NCBI RefSeq assembly: GCF_008801925.2
Contig: NZ_CP062803.1
Location: 1,736,001 to 1,800,000, forward strand
Reading direction: 5' to 3'
Length of the DNA: 64,000 bases
From: Cupriavidus basilensis
GTDB lineage: Bacteria; Pseudomonadota; Gammaproteobacteria; Burkholderiales; Burkholderiaceae
Part shown: in pieces, positions 18,272 through 28,194 of the stretch
How the letters are laid out: each line of letters starts with the position of its first letter
Position numbering within the stretch: the first letter of the stretch is position 1
Position numbers and translations under genes: made by a program
Notes under the pieces: model-generated
What the model saw: the letters and a program-made list of their open reading frames with translations, nothing else
What the model was told of the DNA's origin: nothing
The model's database searches: none

Positions 18272-20215
18272 ATGCCGGACAACGCAAGCTGTGCCCACGC
18301 GGCCACGGCTGACTTTCATCGCCTGCTGGCGCGCGAGTTGCCGGAGCACGACGAGCAGGACTGGGAAGACGCGCAGCGCGGCTTTGTCGGCACCATCCCA
18401 AATGCCAAGGTGGCGCGCGCCAACGGGCACGGCGTGTGGAACATGGAGGCCTACGGCTTTCTCGACGCCGCCGAGGCGCCGGATACCGTCAATCCCAGCC
18501 TGTGGCGGCAGGCGCGCCTGAACCGCATCCACGGCCTGTTCCAGGTCACGCCGCGCATCTTCCAGGTGCGCGGGTTCGATATCGCCAATATCACCTTTAT
18601 CGAAGGCGACACCGGCGTGATCGCGCTGGACGCGCTGACCTGCCCGGAGACCGCCGCAGCGGCGCTCGCGCTGTACCGGGCGCATCGCGGCAACCGCACG
18701 CTGCACACCGTGATCTACAGCCATAGCCACGCTGACCACTTTGGCGGCGTGGCGGGGCTGGTGGACGAGGCCGACGTGCGCGCCGGGCGGGTCCAGGTGA
18801 TCGCGCCCTCCGGCTTCATGCACCACGCCATCGCCGAGAACGTGATCGGCGGCGTGGCCATGGCGCGCCGCGCGCAGTTCCAGTTTGGCCACACGTTGGC
18901 CAAAGGGCCGGCCGCGCAGGTGGACGCCGGCCTGGGCAAGACGCTGCCCATGGGCCGCTCGACGCTGATCGCGCCAACGCTGTCGATCGAGGCCGAGCAC
19001 GAGATCCACGTGATCGACGGGCTGGAGATCGAGTTCCAGCTCACGCCTGAGACCGAGGCGCCCTCCGAGATGCACCTCTTCATTCCGTCCGAGGGCGCGC
19101 TCAACCTGGCCGAGAACGCTACCCACAACTTGCACAACCTGTGCCCGCTGCGCGGCGCCAAGGTGCGCGACGCGCTGGCGTGGTCCAAGTACCTGCATCG
19201 CGCGCTGCGCCGCTACGGCCCGCGTACCGAGGTGGTGCTGGCCCAGCACCACTGGCCGACCTGGGGCGCCGAGCGCGCCCGGCGCTTCCTGTCCGAGCAG
19301 CGCGACCTGTACCGCGTGCTGCACGACCAGACCGTGCGGCTGATGAGCCACGGCCTGAAGGCCAGCGAGATCGCAGAAGGGCTGCAACTGCCGGAGGCGC
19401 TGGCCAGGCGCTGGCACACGCGCGGCTACTACGGCACCGTGTCGCACAACGTCAAGGCGATCGTGCAGCACTACCTGAGCTGGTATGACGCGCATCCGGC
19501 CAACCTGCATGCGCTGCCGCCGGTGGCCGCCGCGCGCAAGCACCTGGAATACATGGGCGGCATCGACGCCGTGATGGCCAAGGCCCGCGCCGACTACGAG
19601 CGCGGCGAGTTCCGCTGGGTGGCCGAAGTGCTCAAGCACGCGGTGTACGCGCATCCCGACCATGCTCCAGCGCGCGAGCTGGCGGCCCGCGCGCTGGAGC
19701 AGATGGGCTTCCAGGCCGAGTCGGCGACCTGGCGCAATGCCTACCTGCTGGCCGCGCGCGAGTATCGCGAAGGCCCGCCGCAGGCCAATCCGCAGGGGCC
19801 GCCGGCTAACGCGCTGATGGGCGCGATGAGCAACGAGCTGCTGTTCGACGCGCTGGCGGTGCGCATCCACGGCCAGCGCGCGCAGGGCATGGCGTGCCAG
19901 ATCGGCTGGCAGTTCACCGACAGCGGCGAACATTGGGTGAGCACGCTATCCAACTGCGCGCTGAGCAGCCTGCAGGTGGAGGCGGCCGATGTGGCGGCTA
20001 ATGTGGCGGACAAGGCGGACGTGGTCATCGAGACCAGCCGCGACACGCTCGACGCCATCCTGACCCGGCGCTTGACGGCGGCCGAGGCTGTGGCGCAAGG
20101 CCGGCTCACGCTGCGCGGCGATGTGTCGCTGCTGCCGCGCTTCATGGGCTTGCTGGACCAGTTCAGCGGCAGCTTCCCGGTAGTGGACGCGGCGCCCTGG
20201 CCGGATTGGGTTTAG
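18272..20215 (+). CDS. Alkyl/aryl-sulfatase of the SdsA metallo-beta-lactamase type
   Basis: A 647-residue hydrolase. The metallo-beta-lactamase domain has the metal motif SHSHADHFGG (His151, His153, Asp155, His156), further ligands in NLAENATHNLHN, and QHHWPTWG. A helical dimerisation domain follows (about 360-510). The C-terminal SCP2-like domain (about 520-640) has NELLFDALAVRIHG. This three-domain order is that of SdsA1-type enzymes that release sulfate from alkyl sulfates. No signal peptide is seen, unlike secreted SdsA1, so a cytoplasmic location is likely. AAGGAGA sits 6 bp upstream of ATG. The 258-bp gap before it (18014-18271) holds no gene that I can see. Confidence 0.92.
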   Translation: MPDNASCAHAATADFHRLLARELPEHDEQDWEDAQRGFVGTIPNAKVARANGHGVWNMEAYGFLDAAEAPDTVNPSLWRQARLNRIHGLFQVTPRIFQVRGFDIANITFIEGDTGVIALDALTCPETAAAALALYRAHRGNRTLHTVIYSHSHADHFGGVAGLVDEADVRAGRVQVIAPSGFMHHAIAENVIGGVAMARRAQFQFGHTLAKGPAAQVDAGLGKTLPMGRSTLIAPTLSIEAEHEIHVIDGLEIEFQLTPETEAPSEMHLFIPSEGALNLAENATHNLHNLCPLRGAKVRDALAWSKYLHRALRRYGPRTEVVLAQHHWPTWGAERARRFLSEQRDLYRVLHDQTVRLMSHGLKASEIAEGLQLPEALARRWHTRGYYGTVSHNVKAIVQHYLSWYDAHPANLHALPPVAAARKHLEYMGGIDAVMAKARADYERGEFRWVAEVLKHAVYAHPDHAPARELAARALEQMGFQAESATWRNAYLLAAREYREGPPQANPQGPPANALMGAMSNELLFDALAVRIHGQRAQGMACQIGWQFTDSGEHWVSTLSNCALSSLQVEAADVAANVADKADVVIETSRDTLDAILTRRLTAAEAVAQGRLTLRGDVSLLPRFMGLLDQFSGSFPVVDAAPWPDWV

Positions 20216-20356
20216 GTGATTCAAGTGGTTTATGAGGCGTAATTGGCCCGGGTCTCGCCCGGCCCGCGTGATGGCTGCGGAGCTTGCCCGGGCCACCACC
20301 ACCTTTTGTCCGTCAAGCCACCTCTGCTGCAACGCGGGAACCCGCTCTCGACAAGG

Positions 20357-20362
20357 TATAAT
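20357..20362 (+). promoter_or_regulatory. Candidate -10 box of purL
   Basis: A perfect TATAAT, 85 bp upstream of the purL ATG, in the 232-bp gap after the sulfatase gene. No good -35 is visible at 16-18 bp upstream, so it may need help from an activator or be a weak promoter. Confidence 0.45.
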
Positions 20363-20447
20363 CCCGGTTTCCCGCCAGCACGGCGCCCCAACCAGCGGCG
20401 CCGGCCGGTAGCAGCCCCTACCTCCTGCCCTCCCGACCGCTCAGACC

Positions 20448-23400
20448 ATGGCGCATTTCTCGTGCTTCCCCGGTGCATTGGCGCTTTCCGCCTTTCGCCA
20501 GCAACGCCTGCTCACCGCCCTCAAGCAGATCGACGCCGACATCGAGTCGGTGCACGGCCAGTTCCTGCATTTTGTCGACACCGACGTGCCGCTGTCGCAA
20601 GACGACAGCGCCCGCATTGCCGCGCTGTTGACCTATGGTGCGCCTTTCGAGGCACAAACCGACGGTGATCGCTTTGTGGTGATTCCGCGCTTCGGCACCA
20701 TCTCGCCGTGGGCCAGCAAGGCGACCGACATCGCGCATAACTGCGGCTTCGAGCACGTGCACCGCATCGAGCGCGGCATCGAGATCACCGTGATCTGCAA
20801 GAAGGGCCTGCTGCGCGGGCGCAAGACGCTGGATGCCGGCACGCGTGCCGCGGTGGCAGCCCACCTGTTCGACCGCATGACCGAGAGCGTGGTGGCTTCG
20901 CGTGAAGATGCCGCCGGCCTGTTCCAGGAACTGCCGGCCAAGCCGCTGCGCTTCATCGACATCTCCGGTGGCCGCGCCGCGCTGGCGCAAGCCAATACCG
21001 ACATGGGCCTGGCCCTGTCGGAAGACGAGATCGACTACCTGGTGGACGCCTACGCCAAGCTGGAGCGCAACCCGACCGACGTCGAGCTGATGATGTTCGC
21101 CCAGGCCAACAGCGAGCACTGCCGCCACAAGATCTTCAACGCCACCTGGACCATCGACGGCGTGCAGCAGGACAAATCCCTGTTCGCCATGATCCGCAAT
21201 ACCCACCAGCTCAACCCGCAAGGGTCGATCGTGGCGTACTCGGACAACTCCGCGGTGATGGAAGGCGATGTGGCCGAGCGCTGGTTCCCCCGCGGCACCG
21301 AGCAGAAGTACGGCCGCCATGAGGCGCTCACCCACACGCTGATGAAGGTGGAGACGCACAACCACCCGACCGCCATCTCGCCGTTCCCCGGTGCCTCCAC
21401 CGGCGCCGGCGGTGAAATCCGCGACGAAGGCGCCACCGGCCGCGGCGGCAAGCCCAAGGCCGGCCTGACCGGCTTCACGGTCTCCAACCTGATGCTGCCC
21501 GACGCCGTGGAAGGCTGGGAAAACGCGCGCGACGCCGCCCAGCCGGTGGCGCACCGCAACCCGGACGACAAGGTGAGCGTGACCGGCAAGCCGGACCGCA
21601 TCGCCTCGCCGCTGCAAATCATGACCGAAGGCCCGCTTGGCGGCGCCGCGTTCAACAATGAATTCGGCCGCGCCATCCTGGGCGGTTACTTCCGCGTCTA
21701 CGAGCAAAACGTGGGCGGCACCGTGCGCGGCTATCACAAGCCGATCATGATCGCCGGCGGCATCGGCAATATCGACGCCGGCCACACGCACAAGAAGGCG
21801 CTGCCGGCCGGCTCGCTGCTGATCCAGCTGGGTGGCCCGGGCATGCGCATCGGCATGGGCGGCAGCGCCGCCAGCTCGATGGCGACCGGCACCAATACGG
21901 CCGACCTGGACTTCGATTCGGTCCAGCGCGGCAACCCGGAAATGGAGCGGCGCGCGCAGGAAGTCATCAACGCCTGCTGGCAGCTCGGCGACGACAACCC
22001 CATCCTGTCGATCCACGACGTGGGCGCGGGCGGCATCTCCAATGCCTTCCCCGAGCTGGTGGACGGCGCGGGCCGCGGCGCGCGCTTCGACCTGCGCCAG
22101 GTGCACCTGGAAGAGTCGGGCATGAGTCCGGCCGAGATCTGGTGCAACGAGTCGCAGGAACGCTATGTGATGGCGGTGGCGCCGGAGTCCTTCCCGCTGT
22201 TCCAGACCATGTGCCAGCGCGAGCGTTCGCCGTTTGCCGTGGTGGGCATCGCCACCGAAGAGCAGCAGCTGCAACTGGTCGATGCGCATGTCGACGCGGC
22301 GCTCAAGGAACACTATGCCGTGAACATGCCGATGGACGTGCTGCTGGGCAAGCCGCCGCGCATGCACCGCGACGTCAGGCACGTGGCGCAAAGCCTGCCC
22401 CCGGTGGACGTGACCGGCATCGCGCTGGACAAGGCCGTGCGCGACGTGCTGCGCCACCCGACCGTGGCCAGCAAGTCGTTCCTGATCACCATCGGCGACC
22501 GCACGGTTGGCGGCATGAATGCGCGCGACCAGATGGTCGGCCCCTGGCAGGTGCCGGTGGCCGACGTGGCGGTGACCACGCTCGACTACAAGGGCCGCGC
22601 TGGCGAAGCCATGACCATGGGCGAACGCACGCCGCTGGCCGTGATCAACGCCCCCGCCTCGGGCCGCATGGCCATCGGCGAGGCGCTGACCAACCTGGCC
22701 GCCGCGCCGGTCAAGGACCTGGGCAAGGTCAAGCTGTCCGCTAACTGGATGGCCGCCTGCGGCGTGGACGGCGAAGACGCCAAGCTGTACGACACCGTGC
22801 ACGCGGTCGGCATGGAACTGTGCCCGGCGCTGGGCATCAGCATCCCGGTGGGCAAGGATTCGCTGTCCATGCGCACCAAGTGGCAGGACGACGGCGTCGA
22901 CAAGGAAGTGGTGGCGCCGGTCTCGCTGATCATCTCGGCGTTTGCCGCCGTGGATGACACCGACCGCACCCTGACCCCGCAACTGCGCACCGATGCGGGC
23001 GACAGCGTGCTGATCGCCATCGACCTCGGCCGTGGCAAGAACCGTCTCGGCGGCAGCATCCTGGCCCAGGTGACGCAGCAGGTTGGCGACACCACGCCGG
23101 ACGTGGACAGCGCCGAAGACCTGAAGAACTTCTTCAACGTGATCCAGCGCCTGAACCGCGAGGGCAAGCTGCTGGCTTACCACGACCGTTCCGACGGCGG
23201 CTTCATGGCAGCGCTGGCCGAGATGGCCTTTGCCGGCCATTGCGGCCTGTCGCTCAACGTTGACATGCTGGCGCTGGACCCCGTGCAGGAACAGGACTTC
23301 GGCGACGCCAAGAACTGGGCGCAGCAAATCTCCGGCCGCCGCGACGAGCAGACCCTGCGCGCGCTGTTCTCGGAAGAACTCGGCGCGGTGATCCAGGTCC

Positions 23401-24494
23401 GCCAGGAAGAGCGCGATGCCGTGTTCGCCGTGCTGCGCGAAGTTGGCCTGTCGGCCTGCAGCCACGTGGTGGGCAAGCCCAATGCCACCGACCAGATCGA
23501 GATCTACCGCGACGCCAAGAAGGTCTTCGGCGCCGCGCGCAGCGAGCTGCAGCGCACCTGGAGCGAAGTCAGCTGGCGCATCGCGCGCCTGCGCGACAAC
23601 CCGGCTTGCGCCGACAGCGAATACGATCGCGTGCTCGACGTGGCGGACCCGGGCATCTCGCCGGTGCTGACCTTCGATCCGGCGCAAGACATCGCCGCAC
23701 CGTTCGTGGCCACCGGCGCGCGTCCGCGCGTGGCGATCCTGCGCGAGCAGGGCGTCAACTCGCAGATCGAAATGGCGTACAGCATGGACCGCGCCGGCTT
23801 CGACACGCACGACGTCCACATGAGCGACCTGATCGCCGGGCGCGCCAACCTGGCCGACTTCTCCGGCTTTGTCGCTTGCGGCGGCTTCAGCTACGGCGAC
23901 GTGCTGGGCGCCGGCGAAGGCTGGGCCAAGACCATCCTGTTCAACGCGCAGATGGCCGAGCAGTTCGCGGCCTTCTTCAACCGCCAGGACACCTTCGCGC
24001 TGGGCGTGTGCAACGGCTGCCAGATGATGAGCAACCTCGCCCCGATCATCCCCGGCGCGGGCGCATGGCCCAAGTTCACCCGCAACCAGTCGGAACAGTA
24101 CGAAGCGCGCTACGTCACCGTGCAAGTGCAATCCTCGCCGTCGATCTTCTTCGCCGGCATGGAAGGCAGCCGCATCCCCATCGTGGTGGCGCACGGCGAA
24201 GGCTTCGCCGACTTCTCGCAGCAAGGCGACAAGAGCCGGGCCCAGGTGGCGCTGCGTTTCGTGGACAACCACGGCGCGCCGACGCAAACCTACCCACTGA
24301 ACCCGAACGGCTCGCCCGACGGCATTACCTCGGTGACCACCACCGATGGCCGCTTCACCGTGCTGATGCCGCACCCGGAGCGCGTGTTCCGCACCGCCAC
24401 CATGAGCTGGGCGCCGGACGCCTGGAAACAGGTGGCAGATGGCGGCAGCCCGTGGATGCGCATGTTCCGCAACGCGCGCAAGTGGGTGGGTTGA
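20448..24494 (+). CDS. purL: Phosphoribosylformylglycinamidine synthase
   Basis: A 1348-residue single-chain (large) PurL. It converts FGAR plus glutamine and ATP to FGAM in purine synthesis. The N-terminal domain is followed by duplicated AIRS-type ATPase halves (for example [44 protein letters not shown]). A C-terminal class-I glutamine amidotransferase domain has nucleophile Cys1188 in GVCNGCQMM and His1309/Glu1311 in MPHPERVFR. Full domain content and length match gamma/beta-proteobacterial PurL. It stands alone, with a strong terminator 26 bp after the stop. A long open frame on the opposite strand is a high-GC shadow. Confidence 0.98.
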   Translation: MAHFSCFPGALALSAFRQQRLLTALKQIDADIESVHGQFLHFVDTDVPLSQDDSARIAALLTYGAPFEAQTDGDRFVVIPRFGTISPWASKATDIAHNCGFEHVHRIERGIEITVICKKGLLRGRKTLDAGTRAAVAAHLFDRMTESVVASREDAAGLFQELPAKPLRFIDISGGRAALAQANTDMGLALSEDEIDYLVDAYAKLERNPTDVELMMFAQANSEHCRHKIFNATWTIDGVQQDKSLFAMIRNTHQLNPQGSIVAYSDNSAVMEGDVAERWFPRGTEQKYGRHEALTHTLMKVETHNHPTAISPFPGASTGAGGEIRDEGATGRGGKPKAGLTGFTVSNLMLPDAVEGWENARDAAQPVAHRNPDDKVSVTGKPDRIASPLQIMTEGPLGGAAFNNEFGRAILGGYFRVYEQNVGGTVRGYHKPIMIAGGIGNIDAGHTHKKALPAGSLLIQLGGPGMRIGMGGSAASSMATGTNTADLDFDSVQRGNPEMERRAQEVINACWQLGDDNPILSIHDVGAGGISNAFPELVDGAGRGARFDLRQVHLEESGMSPAEIWCNESQERYVMAVAPESFPLFQTMCQRERSPFAVVGIATEEQQLQLVDAHVDAALKEHYAVNMPMDVLLGKPPRMHRDVRHVAQSLPPVDVTGIALDKAVRDVLRHPTVASKSFLITIGDRTVGGMNARDQMVGPWQVPVADVAVTTLDYKGRAGEAMTMGERTPLAVINAPASGRMAIGEALTNLAAAPVKDLGKVKLSANWMAACGVDGEDAKLYDTVHAVGMELCPALGISIPVGKDSLSMRTKWQDDGVDKEVVAPVSLIISAFAAVDDTDRTLTPQLRTDAGDSVLIAIDLGRGKNRLGGSILAQVTQQVGDTTPDVDSAEDLKNFFNVIQRLNREGKLLAYHDRSDGGFMAALAEMAFAGHCGLSLNVDMLALDPVQEQDFGDAKNWAQQISGRRDEQTLRALFSEELGAVIQVRQEERDAVFAVLREVGLSACSHVVGKPNATDQIEIYRDAKKVFGAARSELQRTWSEVSWRIARLRDNPACADSEYDRVLDVADPGISPVLTFDPAQDIAAPFVATGARPRVAILREQGVNSQIEMAYSMDRAGFDTHDVHMSDLIAGRANLADFSGFVACGGFSYGDVLGAGEGWAKTILFNAQMAEQFAAFFNRQDTFALGVCNGCQMMSNLAPIIPGAGAWPKFTRNQSEQYEARYVTVQVQSSPSIFFAGMEGSRIPIVVAHGEGFADFSQQGDKSRAQVALRFVDNHGAPTQTYPLNPNGSPDGITSVTTTDGRFTVLMPHPERVFRTATMSWAPDAWKQVADGGSPWMRMFRNARKWVG

Positions 24495-24520
24495 TCGGCC
24501 TGCTGTTTTTCGCGCTGTAG

Positions 24521-24554
24521 AAAGACAAAAGCCCGCAAGCGGGCTTTTGTCTTT
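24521..24554 (+). terminator. Intrinsic terminator of purL
   Basis: A near-perfect palindrome, AAAGACAAAAGCCCGC then AA then GCGGGCTTTTGTCTTT, beginning 26 bp after the purL stop. The T-rich right arm fits termination on the plus strand. The symmetric A-rich left arm could also stop minus-strand transcripts. Confidence 0.9.
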
Positions 24555-24622
24555 GTTGTGCGGGGCAGTTGCCGAAGCTGGGGAACGGGCCAAAGCCGAG
24601 TGCCATGACGACGGCTGTCTCT

Positions 24623-24646
24623 CCCTCTCCCCTCGGGGGGAGAGGG
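24623..24646. repeat. GC-rich intergenic hairpin
   Basis: CCCTCTCCCC-TCGG-GGGGAGAGGG, a 10-bp perfect stem in the gap between purL and the next minus-strand gene. No T-run follows on either strand, so it is not a standard intrinsic terminator. It could be an RNA 3'-end stabiliser or a dispersed intergenic palindrome. Confidence 0.6.
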
Positions 24647-24693
24647 GTGGCTTAGCTAGGAGCCACTGCAAGCGAAGCGCGTGGCTTCCCCGC

Positions 24694-24996
24694 TCAAGCC
24701 ACCCGCCGCGTACTCCAGGCCTGATAAACGTAATACAACGGCCGCTGCGGATCCGATTGCCTGGCCGATGCCGGCGCCGCGCCGCGGATCTGCATGGTGA
24801 CCAGCACCATGCGGGCGGCTTTCACCGGGGAGTAGCGGTCGCGCAGCGGCAGCATGGGCAGCACGGCGCGCCATTCCGGGGGCAGGCCATCATGGCTGAA
24901 GGTGCCGAGCGCGCAGTAGCCCCATCCTTCGGATGTAAGGTGCCAGAGTTGCCGGAAGGGGCTGCCGCCTGATGTCACTGATGCCGCTGATGCCAT
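24694..24996 (-). CDS. Small protein of unknown function (100 residues)
   Basis: A 100-residue soluble-looking protein with no signal peptide or membrane helix. Its composition is that of a real protein rather than a shadow frame: a Trp/Tyr-rich segment LWHLTSEGWGYCALGTF followed by LPPEWRAVLPMLPLRDRYSP. No family is recognised. It stands alone between purL and the molybdopterin oxidoreductase gene. The 246 bp upstream (24997-25242) show no other gene. Confidence 0.55.
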   Translation of the reverse strand: MASAASVTSGGSPFRQLWHLTSEGWGYCALGTFSHDGLPPEWRAVLPMLPLRDRYSPVKAARMVLVTMQIRGAAPASARQSDPQRPLYYVYQAWSTRRVA

Positions 24997-25242
24997 GGTC
25001 TCCCTCGTTCGCGTGCCGGTGCCCGCGGCGGGAGATCAGGCGGGCTTGCGCTATCCAGGCCGCGCGCCGGCCACGGTGGCGGTGGCGCGCATGGCCTTGA
25101 TATTACCCATGTGCGTCGACGGTGGGAATGCGCGGCGCGCTTTGTGAGTGCGGCAGCGCGCACACCACACACCGTGTTTGGTGCCCGGCATACAGTGCAT
25201 CACCCGGAGTTCGTCACTTGCCGGCGGCGGGGCTTTCTTGCC

Positions 25243-26028
25243 CTACAGCCCGCTGAACCAGTTATACCCCTGGTCTTCCCAGTAGCCGCCTGGATTCTCG
25301 TTGGTCACGAAGAGCGCGGCGATATGCTTGGGGTTCTTGAAGCCGAGCTTGGTCGGCACCCGCAGCTTGAGCGGGTAGCCATAGCGGGCGGGCAGCGGCT
25401 CGCTGCCAAAATCCAGCGCCAGCATGGTCTGCGGGTGCAGCGCGGTTTCCATGTCGAGGCTGGAGTAATAGCGGTCCGCGCATTTGAAGCCGATATAGCG
25501 GGCGGTGGTGTCCGCGCCGATGCGCTCCAGGAAGGTGCGCAGCGCAACGCCGCGCCATTCGCCAATGGCGCTCCAGCCTTCGATGCAGATATGCCGCGTG
25601 ATCTGCCCCGCCTGCGGCAGCGCGCGCAGTTGCGCCAGGCTCCATGCGCGCTTGTCGGCGACCAGCCCGGAGACTTCGAGGCGGTAGCCGGCACCGTCGA
25701 TCTCCGGCACGTCGTACTCAGGATAGAAGGCGTTGAACGGGAAGGGCTGCGTGATCTGGCTGCGCGCGTAGGTGGGCGCGAGGCGGTTGCGGTTGAACAG
25801 CCAGGCCTGCACGCGATCGTTCCAGCGCGACATCGACCACAGCACCTTGTCCACGGCATCGCCATCCTGCAAGGTGCAGCCCGCCAGCATGGACAGGGCG
25901 CCTAGCGAGAGCGAGGAGCGCAGCAACAGGCGTCGCTGGAGCTGCACGAGCTGGGGCTTGAAATCAGCCGCGGTTGGCGGCTCCGAGGCCGGCATGACGA
26001 TCCGCTTGTCATCGTTGGGGGCGCTCAT
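25243..26028 (-). CDS. Sulfite-oxidase-fold molybdopterin oxidoreductase (MsrP/YedY-like)
   Basis: A 261-residue protein of the oxidoreductase molybdopterin-binding family. It has a twin-arginine-like start (Arg32-Arg33 before a hydrophobic stretch) and a lipobox-like LAGC ending at Cys51, so a lipid-anchored or exported protein is possible. RHICIEGWSAIGEW contains Cys148, the expected molybdenum ligand of this fold. The C-terminus YGYPLKLRVPTKLGFKNPKHI and NPGGYWEDQGYNWF match YedY relatives. It overlaps the upstream cytochrome b gene by 4 bp (ATGA), the likely electron partner. The substrate (sulfite, methionine sulfoxide or another) cannot be told from sequence. Confidence 0.85.
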   Translation of the reverse strand: MSAPNDDKRIVMPASEPPTAADFKPQLVQLQRRLLLRSSLSLGALSMLAGCTLQDGDAVDKVLWSMSRWNDRVQAWLFNRNRLAPTYARSQITQPFPFNAFYPEYDVPEIDGAGYRLEVSGLVADKRAWSLAQLRALPQAGQITRHICIEGWSAIGEWRGVALRTFLERIGADTTARYIGFKCADRYYSSLDMETALHPQTMLALDFGSEPLPARYGYPLKLRVPTKLGFKNPKHIAALFVTNENPGGYWEDQGYNWFSGL

Positions 26029-26672
26029 GCTTGGACATCTCCATGGCCAGCGCGCCCGGCGCGTCCGGTCAACATTGGCAACAAGGTGGCCGGCACCAGG
26101 ATGACCAGCGCCAGGTGAATCACCACAAAACCCACGATCCCCGCCATGGCAAGGAAATGCACATGGCGTGCCGTGTCGAACCCGCCGAACAGCGTCGCCA
26201 GCCAGTCCAGCTGCACGGGCTTCCAGATGGCCAGCCCGGATGCCACCACCAGCACGCCCAGCAGCAGCACCGCCACATACATCAGCCGCTGCACCGCGTT
26301 GTAGGCGCCGGGCCGATGCGGCAGGCGCAGCCGGATGGCAAGGGACGCGTCACGCAGGACGCCGCGCACGCTCAGCGGCAGGAAGTGGCGCCGGAAATGC
26401 CGCGTGGCGAGACCATAAGCCAGGTAGACCAGGCCATTGGCGGCCAGCAGCCACATGGCCGCGAAATGCCATGCGATCGAGCCGCCCAGCCAGCCGCCCA
26501 CCGTCGCCCAGGCCGGGAATTTGAAGGAAAACAGCGGCGAGGCGTTGTAGATCGCCCAGCCGCTCATCACCATGCAGGCCATGGCGAAGGCGTTGATCCA
26601 GTGCGTGGCGCGCACGAGCAGCGGATGGACGATGGCGCGCCGCGAGGATGCGGAGGAGGGGAGCTTGCGCAT
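26025..26672 (-). CDS. Membrane cytochrome b (cytochrome b561/hydrogenase-b type)
   Basis: A 215-residue protein with four hydrophobic helices and the His residues expected of a di-haem cytochrome b. These are HPLLVRATHWINAFAM near the N-terminus, WHFAAMWLLAANGLVYL, ARHVHFLAMAG and FVVIHLALVILV. Its 3' end overlaps the start of the molybdopterin oxidoreductase, so the two are translationally coupled. They probably form a membrane redox pair exchanging electrons with the quinone pool. It is not MsrQ-like in sequence but fills the same place. Confidence 0.87.
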   Translation of the reverse strand: MRKLPSSASSRRAIVHPLLVRATHWINAFAMACMVMSGWAIYNASPLFSFKFPAWATVGGWLGGSIAWHFAAMWLLAANGLVYLAYGLATRHFRRHFLPLSVRGVLRDASLAIRLRLPHRPGAYNAVQRLMYVAVLLLGVLVVASGLAIWKPVQLDWLATLFGGFDTARHVHFLAMAGIVGFVVIHLALVILVPATLLPMLTGRAGRAGHGDVQA

Positions 26673-26733
26673 GACGGGGAACGTTGGCAGGACAGCAAGG
26701 ATCCAGGCCGGACGGCGCCGGCCCGGGCGGGTC

Positions 26734-27375
26734 TTACATCGGGGGCACCACGCCTTGCTTGCCGGCCGAGATAAAGCGCGCGGTCAGCCCGCCGTCGGCG
26801 CCTTTGCTGGCAAACAGCACGATATGCGCGCCGGGGACCAGCAAGGAGCGGTCGCCGGGTTCCAGGTTGACGATGGGCACGTCGTTGGGGATCACGATGC
26901 GCTTTTCGCCGTCGGGGTACTTCACGGTGATGGTGCGGCCGTTGCTGACCACCACGTTGCCGACCGTGCCGTTGGTCATGCTGCTGTTCTTGCCGAGGTC
27001 CCACGCACGGTGGCCTTCGCCGCTGCCGCGCATGCTCGGCGGGAACACGTGCACCTCGAGCGCCTTGAGCGAGCCATCCGCCTGCGGCACGGCGGCCGAG
27101 CCGATATAGCTGCCGGGCTTGATCTCATCGACCTTGGCCAGCGTCACCGCGCGCACCGCGGTGTCCTTGGTCAGGCCCACTTCCAGGTCCTGTCCCGAGC
27201 GCGTGCGCACCTTCAGCGTGTCGCCGGCGAAGGCGGTCACGGTGCCGCGCACGCCGGTCGGCGTGGCGGCGGGAGCGGGCTGCGCCAGCACTGCGGGCGC
27301 TGCGGCAAACATGGCGCCGGCGAGCAGCGCCGGGGCCACCAAGGTACGTGTCAACATGCTCGAAACGATCTTCAT
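26734..27375 (-). CDS. Exported beta-rich protein, DUF5666-like
   Basis: A 213-residue protein with a clear signal peptide (residues 1-31, cleavage after VLA). The mature part contains VRGTVTAFAGDTLKVRTRSGQDLEVGL, an OB-like repeated beta pattern that recalls DUF5666, then NGRTITVKYPDGEKRIVIP. There are no catalytic motifs. It lies 61 bp upstream of the cytochrome b/molybdopterin pair on the same strand and is divergent from the two-component genes 147 bp away. It may belong to the same operon. Function unknown. Confidence 0.75.
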   Translation of the reverse strand: MKIVSSMLTRTLVAPALLAGAMFAAAPAVLAQPAPAATPTGVRGTVTAFAGDTLKVRTRSGQDLEVGLTKDTAVRAVTLAKVDEIKPGSYIGSAAVPQADGSLKALEVHVFPPSMRGSGEGHRAWDLGKNSSMTNGTVGNVVVSNGRTITVKYPDGEKRIVIPNDVPIVNLEPGDRSLLVPGAHIVLFASKGADGGLTARFISAGKQGVVPPM

Positions 27376-27522
27376 CCTGGAACTCCTGGTGCGTGGAAAG
27401 TGCTACGTAGCTTAGGGTGATGGCCGGGTCGCTCGGATGACTTTTTGATGACCAAAATGTCATAAATCGGGGCTTCGGCCACCGCTAGAATGGCGGCATA
27501 CCGTTGAATGGCATTGCGCATC

Positions 27523-28194
27523 ATGAGCATCCTCGTCATCGAAGACGACCCCAAGACCGGCGATTACCTCAAGAAGGGTTTGCGCGAAAGCGGCTACGCC
27601 GTGGATCTCGCACGCACCGGTACGGACGGCCTGCACATGGCGCTGGAACACGCCTACGACCTCGTCGTGCTCGACGTGATGCTGCCGGGCATCGACGGCT
27701 GGGAAATCATGCGCACGCTGCGCGCGCGGCGCGACCTGCCGGTGATCTTCCTGACCGCGCGCGACCATGTCAACGACCGCATCCACGGGCTTGAGCTCGG
27801 CGCCGACGATTACCTCGTCAAGCCGTTTTCGTTCATCGAACTGGTGCTGCGCATCCGCACGCTGCTGCGCCGCGGCGTGGTGCGCGAGGCGGAGCTGTTC
27901 GAGTTCGCCGACCTCAAGCTCGATGTCCTGCGCCGCAAGGTGACGCGCCAGGGCGTGGAGATCGTGCTGACCAACAAGGAATTCCTGCTGCTGCACCTGC
28001 TGGTCAAGCGCCAGGGCGAGGCGCTGTCGCGCACGCTGATTGCCGCCGAGGTGTGGGACATGAACTTCGACAGCGACACCAACGTCGTCGATGTGGCCAT
28101 CAAGCGGCTGCGCGCCAAGGTCGACCAGCCCTTCGACAAGAAGCTTATCCATACCGTGCGCAGCATCGGCTATACCTTCGGCGAGGGCGCGTGA
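27523..28194 (+). CDS. OmpR/CusR-type response regulator
   Basis: A two-component response regulator. The start is [10 protein letters not shown]; an ATG 15 bp upstream, adding MALRI, is the alternative. The receiver domain has the acidic pair IEDD, phospho-acceptor Asp in [10 protein letters not shown], Thr in FLTARD and Lys in DDYLVKPF. The C-terminal winged helix ends [14 protein letters not shown]. The sequence is closest to the heavy-metal-responsive CusR/CopR group. The sensor gene overlaps its stop codon, and it is divergent from the exported DUF5666-like gene, a likely target. Confidence 0.93.
   Translation: MSILVIEDDPKTGDYLKKGLRESGYAVDLARTGTDGLHMALEHAYDLVVLDVMLPGIDGWEIMRTLRARRDLPVIFLTARDHVNDRIHGLELGADDYLVKPFSFIELVLRIRTLLRRGVVREAELFEFADLKLDVLRRKVTRQGVEIVLTNKEFLLLHLLVKRQGEALSRTLIAAEVWDMNFDSDTNVVDVAIKRLRAKVDQPFDKKLIHTVRSIGYTFGEGA

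Noticed and set aside
20418..24671. A 1417-codon open frame opposite purL
   Set aside because: It mirrors purL codon structure in high-GC DNA, has His/Arg/Gln-rich composition and no family motif or ribosome-binding site.
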